Positions 54,803-63,295 of a DNA stretch of 64,000 nt are shown piece after piece. Each line of letters starts with the position of its first letter. The stretch's first letter is position 1. The DNA lies in NCBI RefSeq assembly GCF_007666205.1, contig NZ_VDOR01000001.1:1-64000 (forward strand), written 5' to 3'. The notes under the pieces are model-generated. The model had not been told where the DNA came from and did no database searches. It saw only the letters and a program-made list of their open reading frames with translations. A program made the translations under genes and the position numbers. The stretch is from Kocuria palustris (lineage in GTDB: Bacteria; Actinomycetota; Actinomycetes; Actinomycetales; Micrococcaceae).

Positions 54803-56107
54803 TCAGGAGACCGCGGTGCTGCCCCCCGCCGAGCCGCCGGGCTTGTCCGCGGCCTCGCGCGCCTGCTCGTCCACATCGTCGAGCTCCTCGACGACCTCCG
54901 AGTCGATGGCCTGGGTGAGCCACTCGCCCTTGGCGGGGGACTCCTGGGCCGCGCGCTGGATGCGCTCGTCGTGGCCCTCGCTGAACTCCTTCTCGGGATC
55001 GTCGCGCAGGCGCAGCAGCGCGCGCAGGCGGACGCGGCGGGCTGCCTCCTCGCCGAGCTCGGCGCGGTGCGTGATCCAGAAGAAGATCATGACGACGACC
55101 ATGATCATGCCGATGTAGCCGATGACCGGGTAGACGTAGGTCATCAGGGCGTCGAAGCCCACGAAGCTCACGGCGTAGCCGATCAGGCACACGATCAGGA
55201 ACACCGGGCGGTACTTCGACGGGCTGCGCGAGGTGAGGCGGCGGCCCAGCGCGTAGAACATGCCGATCGCGGTGTTGAAGATCATCCCGTAGATGATGAA
55301 GACCATGATCACCGCGAAGACCGGGTGGATGGTCTCGAAGAGCTCGAGCATCGGGACAGAGGCCTCGCCGACGGACTCGATGTTGACGTAGAGGACCACG
55401 GCCGCCATGACCAGCAGGACCGTGTAGAGCAGGCCGCCCAGCAGGCCGCCGCGGGCCGCGTCCCGGGGATCGGTCGTGCTGCCGCCGATCAGCAGGCACA
55501 TGGACACGCCCAGGATCAGGGCCAGGCCGTTGTAGTTCAGGGCCGAGAGCAGCCACGGGGAGACGGGCGACTCGGCCTGCTGCGCGATCGCGCCGAGCCC
55601 GGAGGCCTCCGACGGCAGGTTGAACATCGTCCACGCGAAGGCGACGACCACCGCGACGATGATGGCCGGGGTGATCATCGAGATCAGGTTCGAGACCTTG
55701 TCGACGTTCAGCATCCCGGCGAGCATCACGAGCACGGTCATGATGAGCGAGCCCAGCCAGGCGGGGAAGCCGAACTGCTGCTCGAGCGTCGAGCCTGCGC
55801 CGGCGAGCATCACGAAGCCGACGGCGAACAGCGTGATCGTCACGGAGACGTCGAGGAACTTCGAGACCACCGGGTGCGCCACGTTGCGGAAGACCGCGTT
55901 GTGGTCGCGGGCCAGGAAGTAGCTGCCCACCTGGATGATCACGGCGCCCGCCGCGGCCATGACGAGCCCGGAGATCACCGCTCCCAGCAGACCGATCGAG
56001 CCGAAGGAGATGAAGTACTGGATGACCTCCTGGCCCGTGGCGAATCCCGCTCCCACGAGCAGGCCCACGAAGGCCAGGGCGATCTTGAAGGATCTCATCA
56101 GACTCAC
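54803..56107 (-). CDS. YkvI-family membrane protein, copy 3
   Basis: A 434-residue paralogue and the first in the direction of transcription. It starts GTG at 56107 with GAGGAG about 11 nt upstream; an ATG three codons later is possible. It shares VGAGFATGQEVIQYFISFGS, LAGAGSTLEQQFGFPAWLG, IFNTAIGMFYALGRR and the tail RRVRLRALLRLRDDP, GHDERI, LTQAIDSEVVEELDD. It has slightly different loops (QQAESPVSPWLLSALNYNG in place of RPWWLSG), hinting at a different substrate or partner. The C-terminal 25 residues are low complexity. Confidence 0.87.
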   Translation of the reverse strand: MSLMRSFKIALAFVGLLVGAGFATGQEVIQYFISFGSIGLLGAVISGLVMAAAGAVIIQVGSYFLARDHNAVFRNVAHPVVSKFLDVSVTITLFAVGFVMLAGAGSTLEQQFGFPAWLGSLIMTVLVMLAGMLNVDKVSNLISMITPAIIVAVVVAFAWTMFNLPSEASGLGAIAQQAESPVSPWLLSALNYNGLALILGVSMCLLIGGSTTDPRDAARGGLLGGLLYTVLLVMAAVVLYVNIESVGEASVPMLELFETIHPVFAVIMVFIIYGMIFNTAIGMFYALGRRLTSRSPSKYRPVFLIVCLIGYAVSFVGFDALMTYVYPVIGYIGMIMVVVMIFFWITHRAELGEEAARRVRLRALLRLRDDPEKEFSEGHDERIQRAAQESPAKGEWLTQAIDSEVVEELDDVDEQAREAADKPGGSAGGSTAVS

Positions 56108-56325
56108 GGTGTGCGGGCTCCTCTTCGTCGTTCGTCGTCTCGGCCGGCGCCTCGCGCAGAGCCCGCCTCGGGGGCCGACCGCCCGGCGGCAGTCGTCGGC
56201 CCCCAGGTGCTCTGGGGGCCGGGGTCCGGAGGCAGGCGCGACGGCGCCAGCGGTTCACTGTAGGTGAAACCTCCGGCATTCCCCAGCACGGCAGGTCACG
56301 GGGAGGGCCGCCGGACCGGGGCCGC

Positions 56326-56784
56326 TCAGGCCGAGCAGTGCCGTCCGAGCCAGGTGTCGACGGGCTGCAGGCGGGTGCGCAGCTCGTCGAGCTCCCTCGG
56401 CTCGAGCTCGTGCCCGTAGCCCTCGAGCAGCTCGGCCGCGGCGGCGAAGTCGTCCTGCACGGCGGCCGGGACGCGCTCGGCGCGGCGGCCCGCATCGGCC
56501 GCGGTCCGCGACAGGTCCAGCTCCTGCGCCTGCTCGTCCTCGGCCAGCGGAAGCAGCGTGAGGGACAGGTGCAGCTGCGCGACGTCGAAGCAGTCGTCGT
56601 CGTCCGCCGGGCGAGGGGGCTCCGCGGCCGGCGCGGACTCCTCGGAGGCAGTGGGCGCGGGCGTGATCTCGAGGCCGCCCGGAGCGGGCCGGCCGTCGCC
56701 CACGCATCCCGTCAGGGCCGCCGCGGCGACCGCGGCCAGCGCGGCCGCCGCCGGCAGGGGGCGCGGGGCAGGAGCTCGGGTCAC
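56326..56784 (-). CDS. small lipoprotein of unknown function
   Basis: A 152-residue secreted protein. The signal peptide PLPAAAALAAVAAAALTGC ends in a lipobox with Cys near residue 27. A Pro/Glu/Ala-rich linker with DDDDCF leads to a helical domain (AQLHLSLTLLPLAEDEQAQE) ending in WLGRHCSA; C68 and the last Cys may form a disulphide. The start GTG 56784 is picked because TAGTGT on the minus strand ends 6 nt before it; the GTG two codons earlier would overlap that element. It is the last gene before the P450. Family not recognised. Confidence 0.7.
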   Translation of the reverse strand: MTRAPAPRPLPAAAALAAVAAAALTGCVGDGRPAPGGLEITPAPTASEESAPAAEPPRPADDDDCFDVAQLHLSLTLLPLAEDEQAQELDLSRTAADAGRRAERVPAAVQDDFAAAAELLEGYGHELEPRELDELRTRLQPVDTWLGRHCSA

Positions 56785-56841
56785 GCCCACACACTAGCGG
56801 CCCGCCCCGTCGGGGGCGGGCCGCCGGCCTCCGGATGCCCG

Positions 56842-58071
56842 TCAGGCGGCGGGACGCAGCACGAAGCCGCTGCGCGGCAGGGCCGGGAACCGGTTCAGCG
56901 GGATCGACAGGTCCTGGACGGGGACCTCGTAGTCCGCCGCGGACAGCTGCCGGACCACGCGCTTGAGCAGCTCGACGGTGCTCCACTCCCCGGGGCACCG
57001 GTGGTCCTCGGAATGCCGGCCCGCGCCCTGGGCGATGAGCGTGTTCGGGCTCTCCGCCCAGGAGAAGCCCTGGAAGCGCTCCGGCTGGAAGCTCTGCGGA
57101 TCCGTCCAGAGCCGCCGGTCGTGGCATGTTCCGTAGAGATCGAGGATGACCCAGTCGCCGGTGCCGAAGCGGTGGCCGCGCCACTCGAAGGGCTCCTTCA
57201 CGCGGCCCGGGACGGCCGGGAAGAACGGGTAGAACCGGCGCACCTCCTGCACGAAGGGCTCCAGGCCGCTCTCGTCCCCGGCGGCGAAGGACTCGCGCCA
57301 GCGGGGGTTCTGGTCCAGGGCGAGCGCGGCGAACACGATGAAGCGCTCGACCGCGAAGGTCGGGCGCAGGATGTTGATGATCTCGACGGCCGCGACCTCC
57401 GGGGACAGGGGCTGCCCGTCGGCGTCCTCGTGGCGGGCGAAGACCTCGAGGGCCGTGCCCTCCTCCGGACGCAGGCCTCCGGCGCGCACGTCCTCGACGA
57501 GGCCCGCGGCCCACTTCTCCGTCCCGCGGCGGCGCAGCTGGGCATACCAGTTGGCCGGCCCGAGCTGCGCGACGCGGTCGATCATCAGGCCCAGCTCCGT
57601 GCTCAGCCGGCCCACGTCGACCCGGTCCATCGGGATGCCCGCCCACCGGCACGAGGTGCGCGTGAGCACCTCGCGCGCCAGGGCCTGCAGCACGACGGTG
57701 GACCCGCCGGCGCGGCGCATGGCCGCCTGCCACTCCTCGTCGAAGATCTCCCCCAGCCGGTCCATGTCGGCGCTGCCCATCAGCGACAGGAAGGCCGCCT
57801 TGCGGTGCCGGTGGGCCTCGCCGTCGAGGTCCTGGACGGAGCCCTTGTCCTGGAGCAGGTGCTGGATCGTCGGGGGCATCGCGGACTCGCGGGTGAAGCG
57901 CCGCCCGTCGTAGAAGATGCCCGCGGCCTCCTCGCCGCGGATGAAGGTCACCGGCTGCAGCGCGATGCGGCTGGTCAGGACATCGGTCCCCAGCTCGTCG
58001 CACCGCGAGGAGATGTAGGAGTAGCCCTCCCGGAGGAAGGGGATCGTGCTGTCGAACGGCCGACGTGCCAT
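56842..58071 (-). CDS. cytochrome P450 of the CYP152 peroxygenase family
   Basis: A 409-residue heme protein. CYP152 enzymes use hydrogen peroxide to hydroxylate or decarboxylate fatty acids. The acid-binding pair is R236-P237 in INILRPTFAVERF. The heme ligand is C359 in DHRCPGEW. The residue that separates hydroxylases from decarboxylases (Gln in Bacillus P450-BS-beta, His in OleT) is Q80 in KGSVQDLDGEAH, so hydroxylation is expected. The pre-ligand loop GAGRHSEDHRC is unusual for this family, which normally has GGG followed by an acidic residue. No redox partner is needed. AAAGGTGAG lies 6 nt before the ATG. Confidence 0.9.
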   Translation of the reverse strand: MARRPFDSTIPFLREGYSYISSRCDELGTDVLTSRIALQPVTFIRGEEAAGIFYDGRRFTRESAMPPTIQHLLQDKGSVQDLDGEAHRHRKAAFLSLMGSADMDRLGEIFDEEWQAAMRRAGGSTVVLQALAREVLTRTSCRWAGIPMDRVDVGRLSTELGLMIDRVAQLGPANWYAQLRRRGTEKWAAGLVEDVRAGGLRPEEGTALEVFARHEDADGQPLSPEVAAVEIINILRPTFAVERFIVFAALALDQNPRWRESFAAGDESGLEPFVQEVRRFYPFFPAVPGRVKEPFEWRGHRFGTGDWVILDLYGTCHDRRLWTDPQSFQPERFQGFSWAESPNTLIAQGAGRHSEDHRCPGEWSTVELLKRVVRQLSAADYEVPVQDLSIPLNRFPALPRSGFVLRPAA

Positions 58072-58214
58072 GAGCGCTCACCTTTTCTCTCTGCGTGCCC
58101 GGTGCGGCAGCCCCGGCCGAGACCGCCAGCTGACTGACGATCCGAGGATAGTGAGCAGCGCTCGCGCTCGGCCAAGCGGAGGCCGTCGGTTGCCGGAAGG
58201 GCCTCCCGGACATG

Positions 58215-58251
58215 CGGAAGGCCCCCCGCACGAGGTGCGAGGGGCCTTCCG
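58215..58251 (-). terminator. terminator after the tRNA gene cluster
   Basis: CGGAAGGCCCC pairs with GGGGCCTTCCG around a 15-nt loop, 6 nt past the 3' end of tRNA-Phe in its direction of transcription. Confidence 0.75.
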
Positions 58252-58256
58252 GGCCG

Positions 58257-58329
58257 TGGCTCCGACCGGCGTCGATCCGGTGACCTTACGATTTTCAGTC
58301 GTACGCTCTACCAACTGAGCTACAGAGCC
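58257..58329 (-). tRNA. tRNA-Phe (GAA)
   Basis: A 73-nt cloverleaf. Acceptor GGCTCTG/CGGAGCC has one G-U pair. Anticodon stem TACGA/TCGTA encloses CTGAAAA with anticodon GAA, and the discriminator is A. The CCA end is not encoded. Confidence 0.95.
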
Positions 58330-58385
58330 GGGCATCCGATGCCTCAGATGCCAAGACGGCCTCAGCTGAGCTGACGCCGTCCGTG

Positions 58386-58459
58386 CGACCCTGACGGGAC
58401 TTGAACCCGCGACCTCCGCCGTGACAGGGCGGCGCGCTAACCAACTGCGCTACAGGGCC
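58386..58459 (-). tRNA. tRNA-Asp (GTC)
   Basis: A 74-nt cloverleaf. Acceptor GGCCCTG/CAGGGTC, anticodon GTC in the loop CTGTCAC, T arm GGGTTCAAGTCCC, and the discriminator G typical of tRNA-Asp. Confidence 0.95.
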
Positions 58460-58656
58460 TCGTGGAGATCTTTCGGGCGGTCCCGCGGGACCTCCCTGCC
58501 GTTTTCCAACGAGGCAAGATATTAGCACCACGACGACCGCTTCGCGCAAATCGACGGCCCCGCCCTGCCCTGCGCGCCCCGCTTCCCCGGCGCGAGGCCC
58601 GTCCCGACGACGCAGCGCCCGGTCGGCGGATGCCGTCCGGGCGCTGCGGCCGCTGG

Positions 58657-58729
<73 letters not shown>

Positions 58730-58887
58730 GCGCCGCGCGCACAGCGCGCGGCCGAGTCGCGATCCTACCAGGTCGGTCCAGCCGCCTCCGGGCCGGTGTG
58801 CCGAGACCGGACCCGCGGATCCGACCGCGGGGCCGGGATCGCTCGGCGGCGGAGCCTGTCGGCGGCGCGCGAGACAATGGCCGCGTG

Positions 58888-59235
58888 ATGCACGTCAGCG
58901 ACGCCGAGTTCGAGTCCCTGGTCGACGATGCCCTCGACGGCATCCCGGAGGAGATCTTCGCGACCCTGGACAATGTCGTCGTGCTGATCGAGGCGGAGCC
59001 CCCGGCCGGGATGCCGGAGCTGCTCGGGCTCTACGAGGGCGTGCCGATCACCCAGCGGGACGCGTCGTGGATGGGCTCGCTGCCCGATCACATCCGGATC
59101 TTCCGCGGCCCCCTGCTGCGGCTGTGCGAGGACCGGGAGCAGCTGGTCCGCGAGGTGGCCGTGACGGTGGTCCACGAGATCGCCCACCACTTCGGGATCG
59201 AGGACCAGCGCCTCCACCGGCTCGGCTGGGGCTGA
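58888..59235 (+). CDS. small zinc metallopeptidase-like protein (PF06262/DUF1025 type)
   Basis: A 115-residue minimal zincin. The zinc-binding motif is HEIAHHFGI near residue 96, with EEIFATLDNVVVLIEAEPP and LLGLYEGVPITQR before it, as in the actinobacterial and proteobacterial DUF1025 group. No signal peptide. ATG 58888 is preceded by an in-frame GTG; GACAAT 6 nt upstream of that GTG may serve a leaderless start. Substrate unknown. Confidence 0.88.
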   Translation: MHVSDAEFESLVDDALDGIPEEIFATLDNVVVLIEAEPPAGMPELLGLYEGVPITQRDASWMGSLPDHIRIFRGPLLRLCEDREQLVREVAVTVVHEIAHHFGIEDQRLHRLGWG

Positions 59236-59328
59236 CCCGGCTCCGTCCCGCCGCCGCCGCGGCGAGCGGGGCAGAATGTCCCCAGGACGGCATCGCCGTC
59301 CGCACCCTCATCCTCACCAGGAGACACC

Positions 59329-60681
59329 ATGACCCCACCGGATGGGCTCCCCTCGCAGACGGGCCCCACCACCTGGACCACCTGGGACCGCTCGCACGAG
59401 GCGGAGGACGTCCGCACCGTGCGCCCCCAGAGCATCCAGGAGGTCGCCGACGCCCTGGAGGCGGCCGCCGCCGCAGGTCTGCGCACGCGGGTCACGGGCG
59501 CGGGCCACAGCTTCAGCCGGCTGGCCGAGCCGCAGGAGCTGCGCCTGGACACCTGCGGGCTCGTGGGGCTGGACCACGTCGACACGGCCGCGCGGCGGGC
59601 CACCTTCCTGGGCGGCACCCCCCTGATCCAGGCCGCGCGCGAGCTCGACGCCTGCGGACTGGCCTTCTCCAATCTGCCCGACACCCTGCATCAGAGCATC
59701 GCCGGGGCGATCTCGACCGCGACGCACGGCACCGGCGCCGGCTTCCAGTCGCTGTCGGGGCAGGTCGCCGGCCTGACCGTGGTGCTGGCCTCCGGGGAGA
59801 TCGTGGAGTGCTCGCCGACGCAGCGCCCCGAGCTCTTCCAGGCCGCGCGCACCGGGCTGGGCGTGGTCGGCGTGATCGCCGCGGTCACCGTGCAGTGCGA
59901 GGACTCCTACCGGCTGCACTCGGCCGAGTTCAACGAGTCGCTCGCGCCCCTGATCGAGAACCTGGGCGAGCGCATGGCCGGGGCCGATCACTTCGAGCTG
60001 TTCTGGGCCCCGGGCAGCGACTCCGCGCACACCCGCATCATGAGCCGCCTGCACCGTCTGCCCGCCGAGTGGTCGGCACCGGGATCGCGGGTGGCCCAGA
60101 GCGTGCGGCGCAGCGACGACGCCGTGCTGCGCCGCGCCCTGCCCGCCGCCCTGAACCGGCTGGCCGGCGCCGCCCCGCGCGCGATCCCCGGGCTGCACCG
60201 CCTCGATGCCATGTCCCTGAGCTCGCGGCGCTACACCGACCTGTCGTACAAGGTCTTCGCGTCGTCGCGCCCGGTGAAGTTCGTGCAGACCGAATGGGCC
60301 GTCCCGCTCGAGGACCTGCCCGACGCCTTCCGCGAGGTCCAGGCGGTGCTCGAGCGCCACGAGACCGACCTCGGGCTGCCGTTGACCGTGCGCTGCTCGG
60401 CGCCGGAGGAGACCTGGCTCTCGCCCGCGCACGCCCGCTACACCGGCTGGATCACGGTGCGCCAGTTCTGGCGCCGCTGGCGCCCGGAGACCTTCCGGGA
60501 GCTCGAGGCGGTCTTCCTGGCCCACGGCGGACGGCCCCACTGGGGCGGGCGGCACAGTCTGCAGGCGGATCGGCTGCGGCCCATGTACGAGCGCTGGGAC
60601 GACTTCCTCTCGGTGCGCGAGCAGGCCGATCCGCACGGGCGGCTGCTCAACGAGGCGGCGCGGGGCCTGCTGGGCCTGTGA
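59329..60681 (+). CDS. FAD-linked aldonolactone oxidase-like oxidoreductase
   Basis: A 450-residue VAO-family flavoprotein. The PP-loop RVTGAGHSFSRLAEPQ near residue 60 includes the His that binds FAD covalently in aldonolactone and alditol oxidases. NLPDTLHQSIAGAISTATHG is the FAD-domain signature. The C terminus RPHWGGRHSLQADRL and DPHGRLLNE are typical of gulonolactone/arabinonolactone oxidases. It would oxidise a sugar lactone or alditol and reduce oxygen or another acceptor. AGGAGACACC precedes the ATG. Confidence 0.9.
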   Translation: MTPPDGLPSQTGPTTWTTWDRSHEAEDVRTVRPQSIQEVADALEAAAAAGLRTRVTGAGHSFSRLAEPQELRLDTCGLVGLDHVDTAARRATFLGGTPLIQAARELDACGLAFSNLPDTLHQSIAGAISTATHGTGAGFQSLSGQVAGLTVVLASGEIVECSPTQRPELFQAARTGLGVVGVIAAVTVQCEDSYRLHSAEFNESLAPLIENLGERMAGADHFELFWAPGSDSAHTRIMSRLHRLPAEWSAPGSRVAQSVRRSDDAVLRRALPAALNRLAGAAPRAIPGLHRLDAMSLSSRRYTDLSYKVFASSRPVKFVQTEWAVPLEDLPDAFREVQAVLERHETDLGLPLTVRCSAPEETWLSPAHARYTGWITVRQFWRRWRPETFRELEAVFLAHGGRPHWGGRHSLQADRLRPMYERWDDFLSVREQADPHGRLLNEAARGLLGL

Positions 60682-60689
60682 TGCCCGGG

Positions 60690-60731
60690 GCACGAGCCCG
60701 CTCCCTCAGGGCCGATGGAGCGGGCTCGTGC
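60690..60731. terminator. bidirectional terminator between convergent oxidoreductase genes
   Basis: A 15-bp perfect stem, GCACGAGCCCGCTCC with its complement, and a 12-nt loop. It lies 9 nt after one stop codon and 35 nt from the other. Confidence 0.8.
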
Positions 60732-60765
60732 GGCAGGGGCGAGCCGGCGCGGGGCCGGCCTCCGG

Positions 60766-62178
60766 TCAGCTCTGACGCGAGACCCGGACCATCTCCTCGC
60801 GGTCGATGACCTTGACGCGCTCGCGGGGGTTGCCCTCGGCGTCATGGGACGACGCGCCCAGGGCCTGCTCGTGCTCGTCGAGCTGCAGCCAGCCGTCCCA
60901 GGTCGTGTACTCGATGCCCTTGGCCTCGAGCGTCTCGATGATCGCCTCGGGCTCGGGGCGCTGCGCCGACAGCGACCCGCGGTCCTCGAGCAGGTGCGTG
61001 ATCGTCTCGAGGGCGTCCGACTTGGTCGCCCCGATCAGACCCACGGGCCCGCGCTTGATCCACCCGGACGCGTAGACCCCGGACTGGACATTGCCCTCGG
61101 GATCCCGCACGCGGCCCTCGGAGTTGAGGATGACGCCGCGGTGCAGGTCGAACGGGATCTCCGGCAGGGGGGAGCCCAGGTAGCCGATCGCGTAGTAGAC
61201 CGCGCCCATGGGGTGGTCGACGAATTCGCTGATCGGGGACACGGAGCCGTCCTCGTTGAGGCGGGTGCGCTCGGTGCGCAGCGCGACGACCCTGCCGTCC
61301 TCCCCCAGGATCTCCTCCGGGCGCTGGAAGAAGTGCAGGTGCAGCCGGCGCGAGGCCGTCCTGGGCGCGTCGTCGTCCATCCACTTGCGCAGGGTCTTGA
61401 GCATGACCTTGACCTGGTTGGAGTCGCCGGCGGCCTCGTCGGCGACGTCCTCCGGGGAGAAGTCCTCGTCGTGGACGACCACATCGACATCGGGCACCTT
61501 GCCGAGCTCGCGCAGCTCGAGCGGGGTGAACTTCATCTGCGCCGGGCCGCGGCGGCCGAAGACGTGGACGTCCGTGACGGGATTCGCCTTGAGCCCCTGG
61601 TAGACGTTGCCGGGGATCTCGGTGGTGAGCATGTCGTCGGCGTGCTTGGCCAGCACGCGAGCCACGTCCAGGGCCACGTTGCCGTTGCCGATGACGGCGA
61701 CCTGCTCGGCGTCCAGGGGCCACTCGCGCGGGTAGTCGGGGTGGCCGTCGTACCAGGCGACGAAGTCGGCGGCCCCGTGGACGCCCTCCAGGTCCTTGCC
61801 CGGGACCTCGAGCGGGGCGTCCTTGACGGCGCCGGTCGAGAACACGACGGCGTCGTAGAGATCCTGCAGATCGCCCAGGCTCAGATCGCGGCCGTACTCG
61901 ACGTTGCCGAAGAAGCGCACCGCTCCCCCGCCCAGGATCTGGCGCAGGGCGGTGATGATGCCCTTGATGCGGGGGTGATCGGGGGCCACGCCGTAGCGGA
62001 TCAGCCCGAAGGGCGTCGGGTAGCGGTCGAAGAGGTCGACCGAGACCTCGATCTCGCCGCTCTTCACGGCCTCCGACTTGCTGAGCATGTCCGCGGTGTA
62101 GATGCCCGCAGGACCGGCGCCGATGATCGCCACGCGCAGCGGGCGGGCGGTGCCCGGGGCCTGCGTCTGTTCCGTCAT
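60766..62178 (-). CDS. ferredoxin-NADP+ reductase, adrenodoxin-reductase type (FprA-like)
   Basis: A 470-residue flavoprotein. The FAD site is VAIIGAGPAGIYTADML near residue 16, followed by FDRYPTPFGLIRYGVAPDHP. The NADP site is QVAVIGNGNVALDVARVL near residue 162 with VHVFGRRGPAQMKFT. It passes electrons between NADPH and ferredoxin, and could supply monooxygenases or Fe-S assembly. It matches mycobacterial FprA in length and motif order. Paired motifs and length make the call firm; the partner ferredoxin is not in the window. Confidence 0.94.
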   Translation of the reverse strand: MTEQTQAPGTARPLRVAIIGAGPAGIYTADMLSKSEAVKSGEIEVSVDLFDRYPTPFGLIRYGVAPDHPRIKGIITALRQILGGGAVRFFGNVEYGRDLSLGDLQDLYDAVVFSTGAVKDAPLEVPGKDLEGVHGAADFVAWYDGHPDYPREWPLDAEQVAVIGNGNVALDVARVLAKHADDMLTTEIPGNVYQGLKANPVTDVHVFGRRGPAQMKFTPLELRELGKVPDVDVVVHDEDFSPEDVADEAAGDSNQVKVMLKTLRKWMDDDAPRTASRRLHLHFFQRPEEILGEDGRVVALRTERTRLNEDGSVSPISEFVDHPMGAVYYAIGYLGSPLPEIPFDLHRGVILNSEGRVRDPEGNVQSGVYASGWIKRGPVGLIGATKSDALETITHLLEDRGSLSAQRPEPEAIIETLEAKGIEYTTWDGWLQLDEHEQALGASSHDAEGNPRERVKVIDREEMVRVSRQS

Positions 62179-62272
62179 GGTCTCTCTCCTCCTCGGCCCC
62201 TTCGCGGGCCGTGCTGGGACGTGTCTGCGGCAGCCTCGGTCGAGGCGAGCCGATGATGCGCTGGGCTGCGGG

Positions 62273-63295
62273 TCAGGTCCGCAGCAGCCCGCGGCCGCGC
62301 AGCAGCCGTTTCTCGAGCGGGTTGAACAGCAGCAGCTCGATCACGATGCCCACCGCCAGGATGCTCAGCACCGCGGTCAGCACGACGGCCATGTCCGATA
62401 CGGTGCGCCCCTGCGCCAGCAGGGAGCCCATGCCGAAGCCGATGGACCCGCCGATCGCGATGAGCTCCGCGCCCATCAGGGACCGCCACGAGAAGGCCCA
62501 GCCCTGCTTGAGCCCGGCGACGTAGCCGGGCATCGCCGCGGGCAGCACGACCTTCAGCGCCAGGGTGGAGCCCGTCGCGCCCATGATCCTGCCCGCCTTG
62601 AGCAGCTGCGGCGGGATCTGGTCCACGCCGGCGAGCATGCCGTTGACGATCGACGGGATCGCGCCCATGAGCACCACGAAGTACACCGTGGCGTCCGAGA
62701 GCCCGAACCATACGATCGCCGCCGGCACCCAGGCCACCGAGGGCAGCACCTGCATGCCCGAGATCAGCGGCCCGACGGCATGGCGCAGACCCTGCCACGA
62801 GGCGATCAGCAGCGCCAGCGGGGTGGCCACCGCGACCGCGATCAGGAACCCGCTGACCCCGCGCCACAGCGAGGTCGCCAGGGCCCCCGGCAGCGTGCCG
62901 TCGGCCGTGGCGGCCCCCACCTGCCGGGCCACGTCGAGCGGGCCGGGCATGATGTCCGGGCGCGGGTCGATCAGCGCGACGAGCAGCTGCCACACCAGCA
63001 CGGCGGCCACCAGGGCCGCCAGCGGAGGGGCCACCCGCTCGCGGAAGACGTCGCCGGCGGTGCGGCGCCGCGGGCCGTCGCTCTGCAGGGCGTCGAGGCC
63101 CGCCAGGGCGCTGTCCGAGGACGGATCGGCGGGGCCGGCGACCTCGGGGTCGGCCTGATCCGCGGTGCGGGCCCCCGCGGAGCCCGGCGCGGCGGCGGGC
63201 ACGGCGGCGCCGGCGGGTCCGGTCTGCGCGGCCGCCGTCGAGGACGCCCAGGGAGCCTCGGCGGACGGGCCGGTGGTGACGCGATCAGCGGGCAT
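62273..63295 (-). CDS. ABC transporter permease, sulfonate/nitrate/taurine type (SsuC/TauC-like)
   Basis: A 340-residue protein. Residues 1-85 are an Ala/Pro/Gly-rich, probably disordered extension. The membrane domain has six helices and the EAA loop GRIMGATGSTLALKVVLPAAMPG with GLKQGWAFSWRSLMGAELIA, typical of the SsuC/TauC/NrtB group. It overlaps the ATPase gene by 11 nt. The substrate (sulfonate, taurine, nitrate or thiamine precursor) cannot be decided without the binding protein, which lies outside the window. Confidence 0.9.
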   Translation of the reverse strand: MPADRVTTGPSAEAPWASSTAAAQTGPAGAAVPAAAPGSAGARTADQADPEVAGPADPSSDSALAGLDALQSDGPRRRTAGDVFRERVAPPLAALVAAVLVWQLLVALIDPRPDIMPGPLDVARQVGAATADGTLPGALATSLWRGVSGFLIAVAVATPLALLIASWQGLRHAVGPLISGMQVLPSVAWVPAAIVWFGLSDATVYFVVLMGAIPSIVNGMLAGVDQIPPQLLKAGRIMGATGSTLALKVVLPAAMPGYVAGLKQGWAFSWRSLMGAELIAIGGSIGFGMGSLLAQGRTVSDMAVVLTAVLSILAVGIVIELLLFNPLEKRLLRGRGLLRT

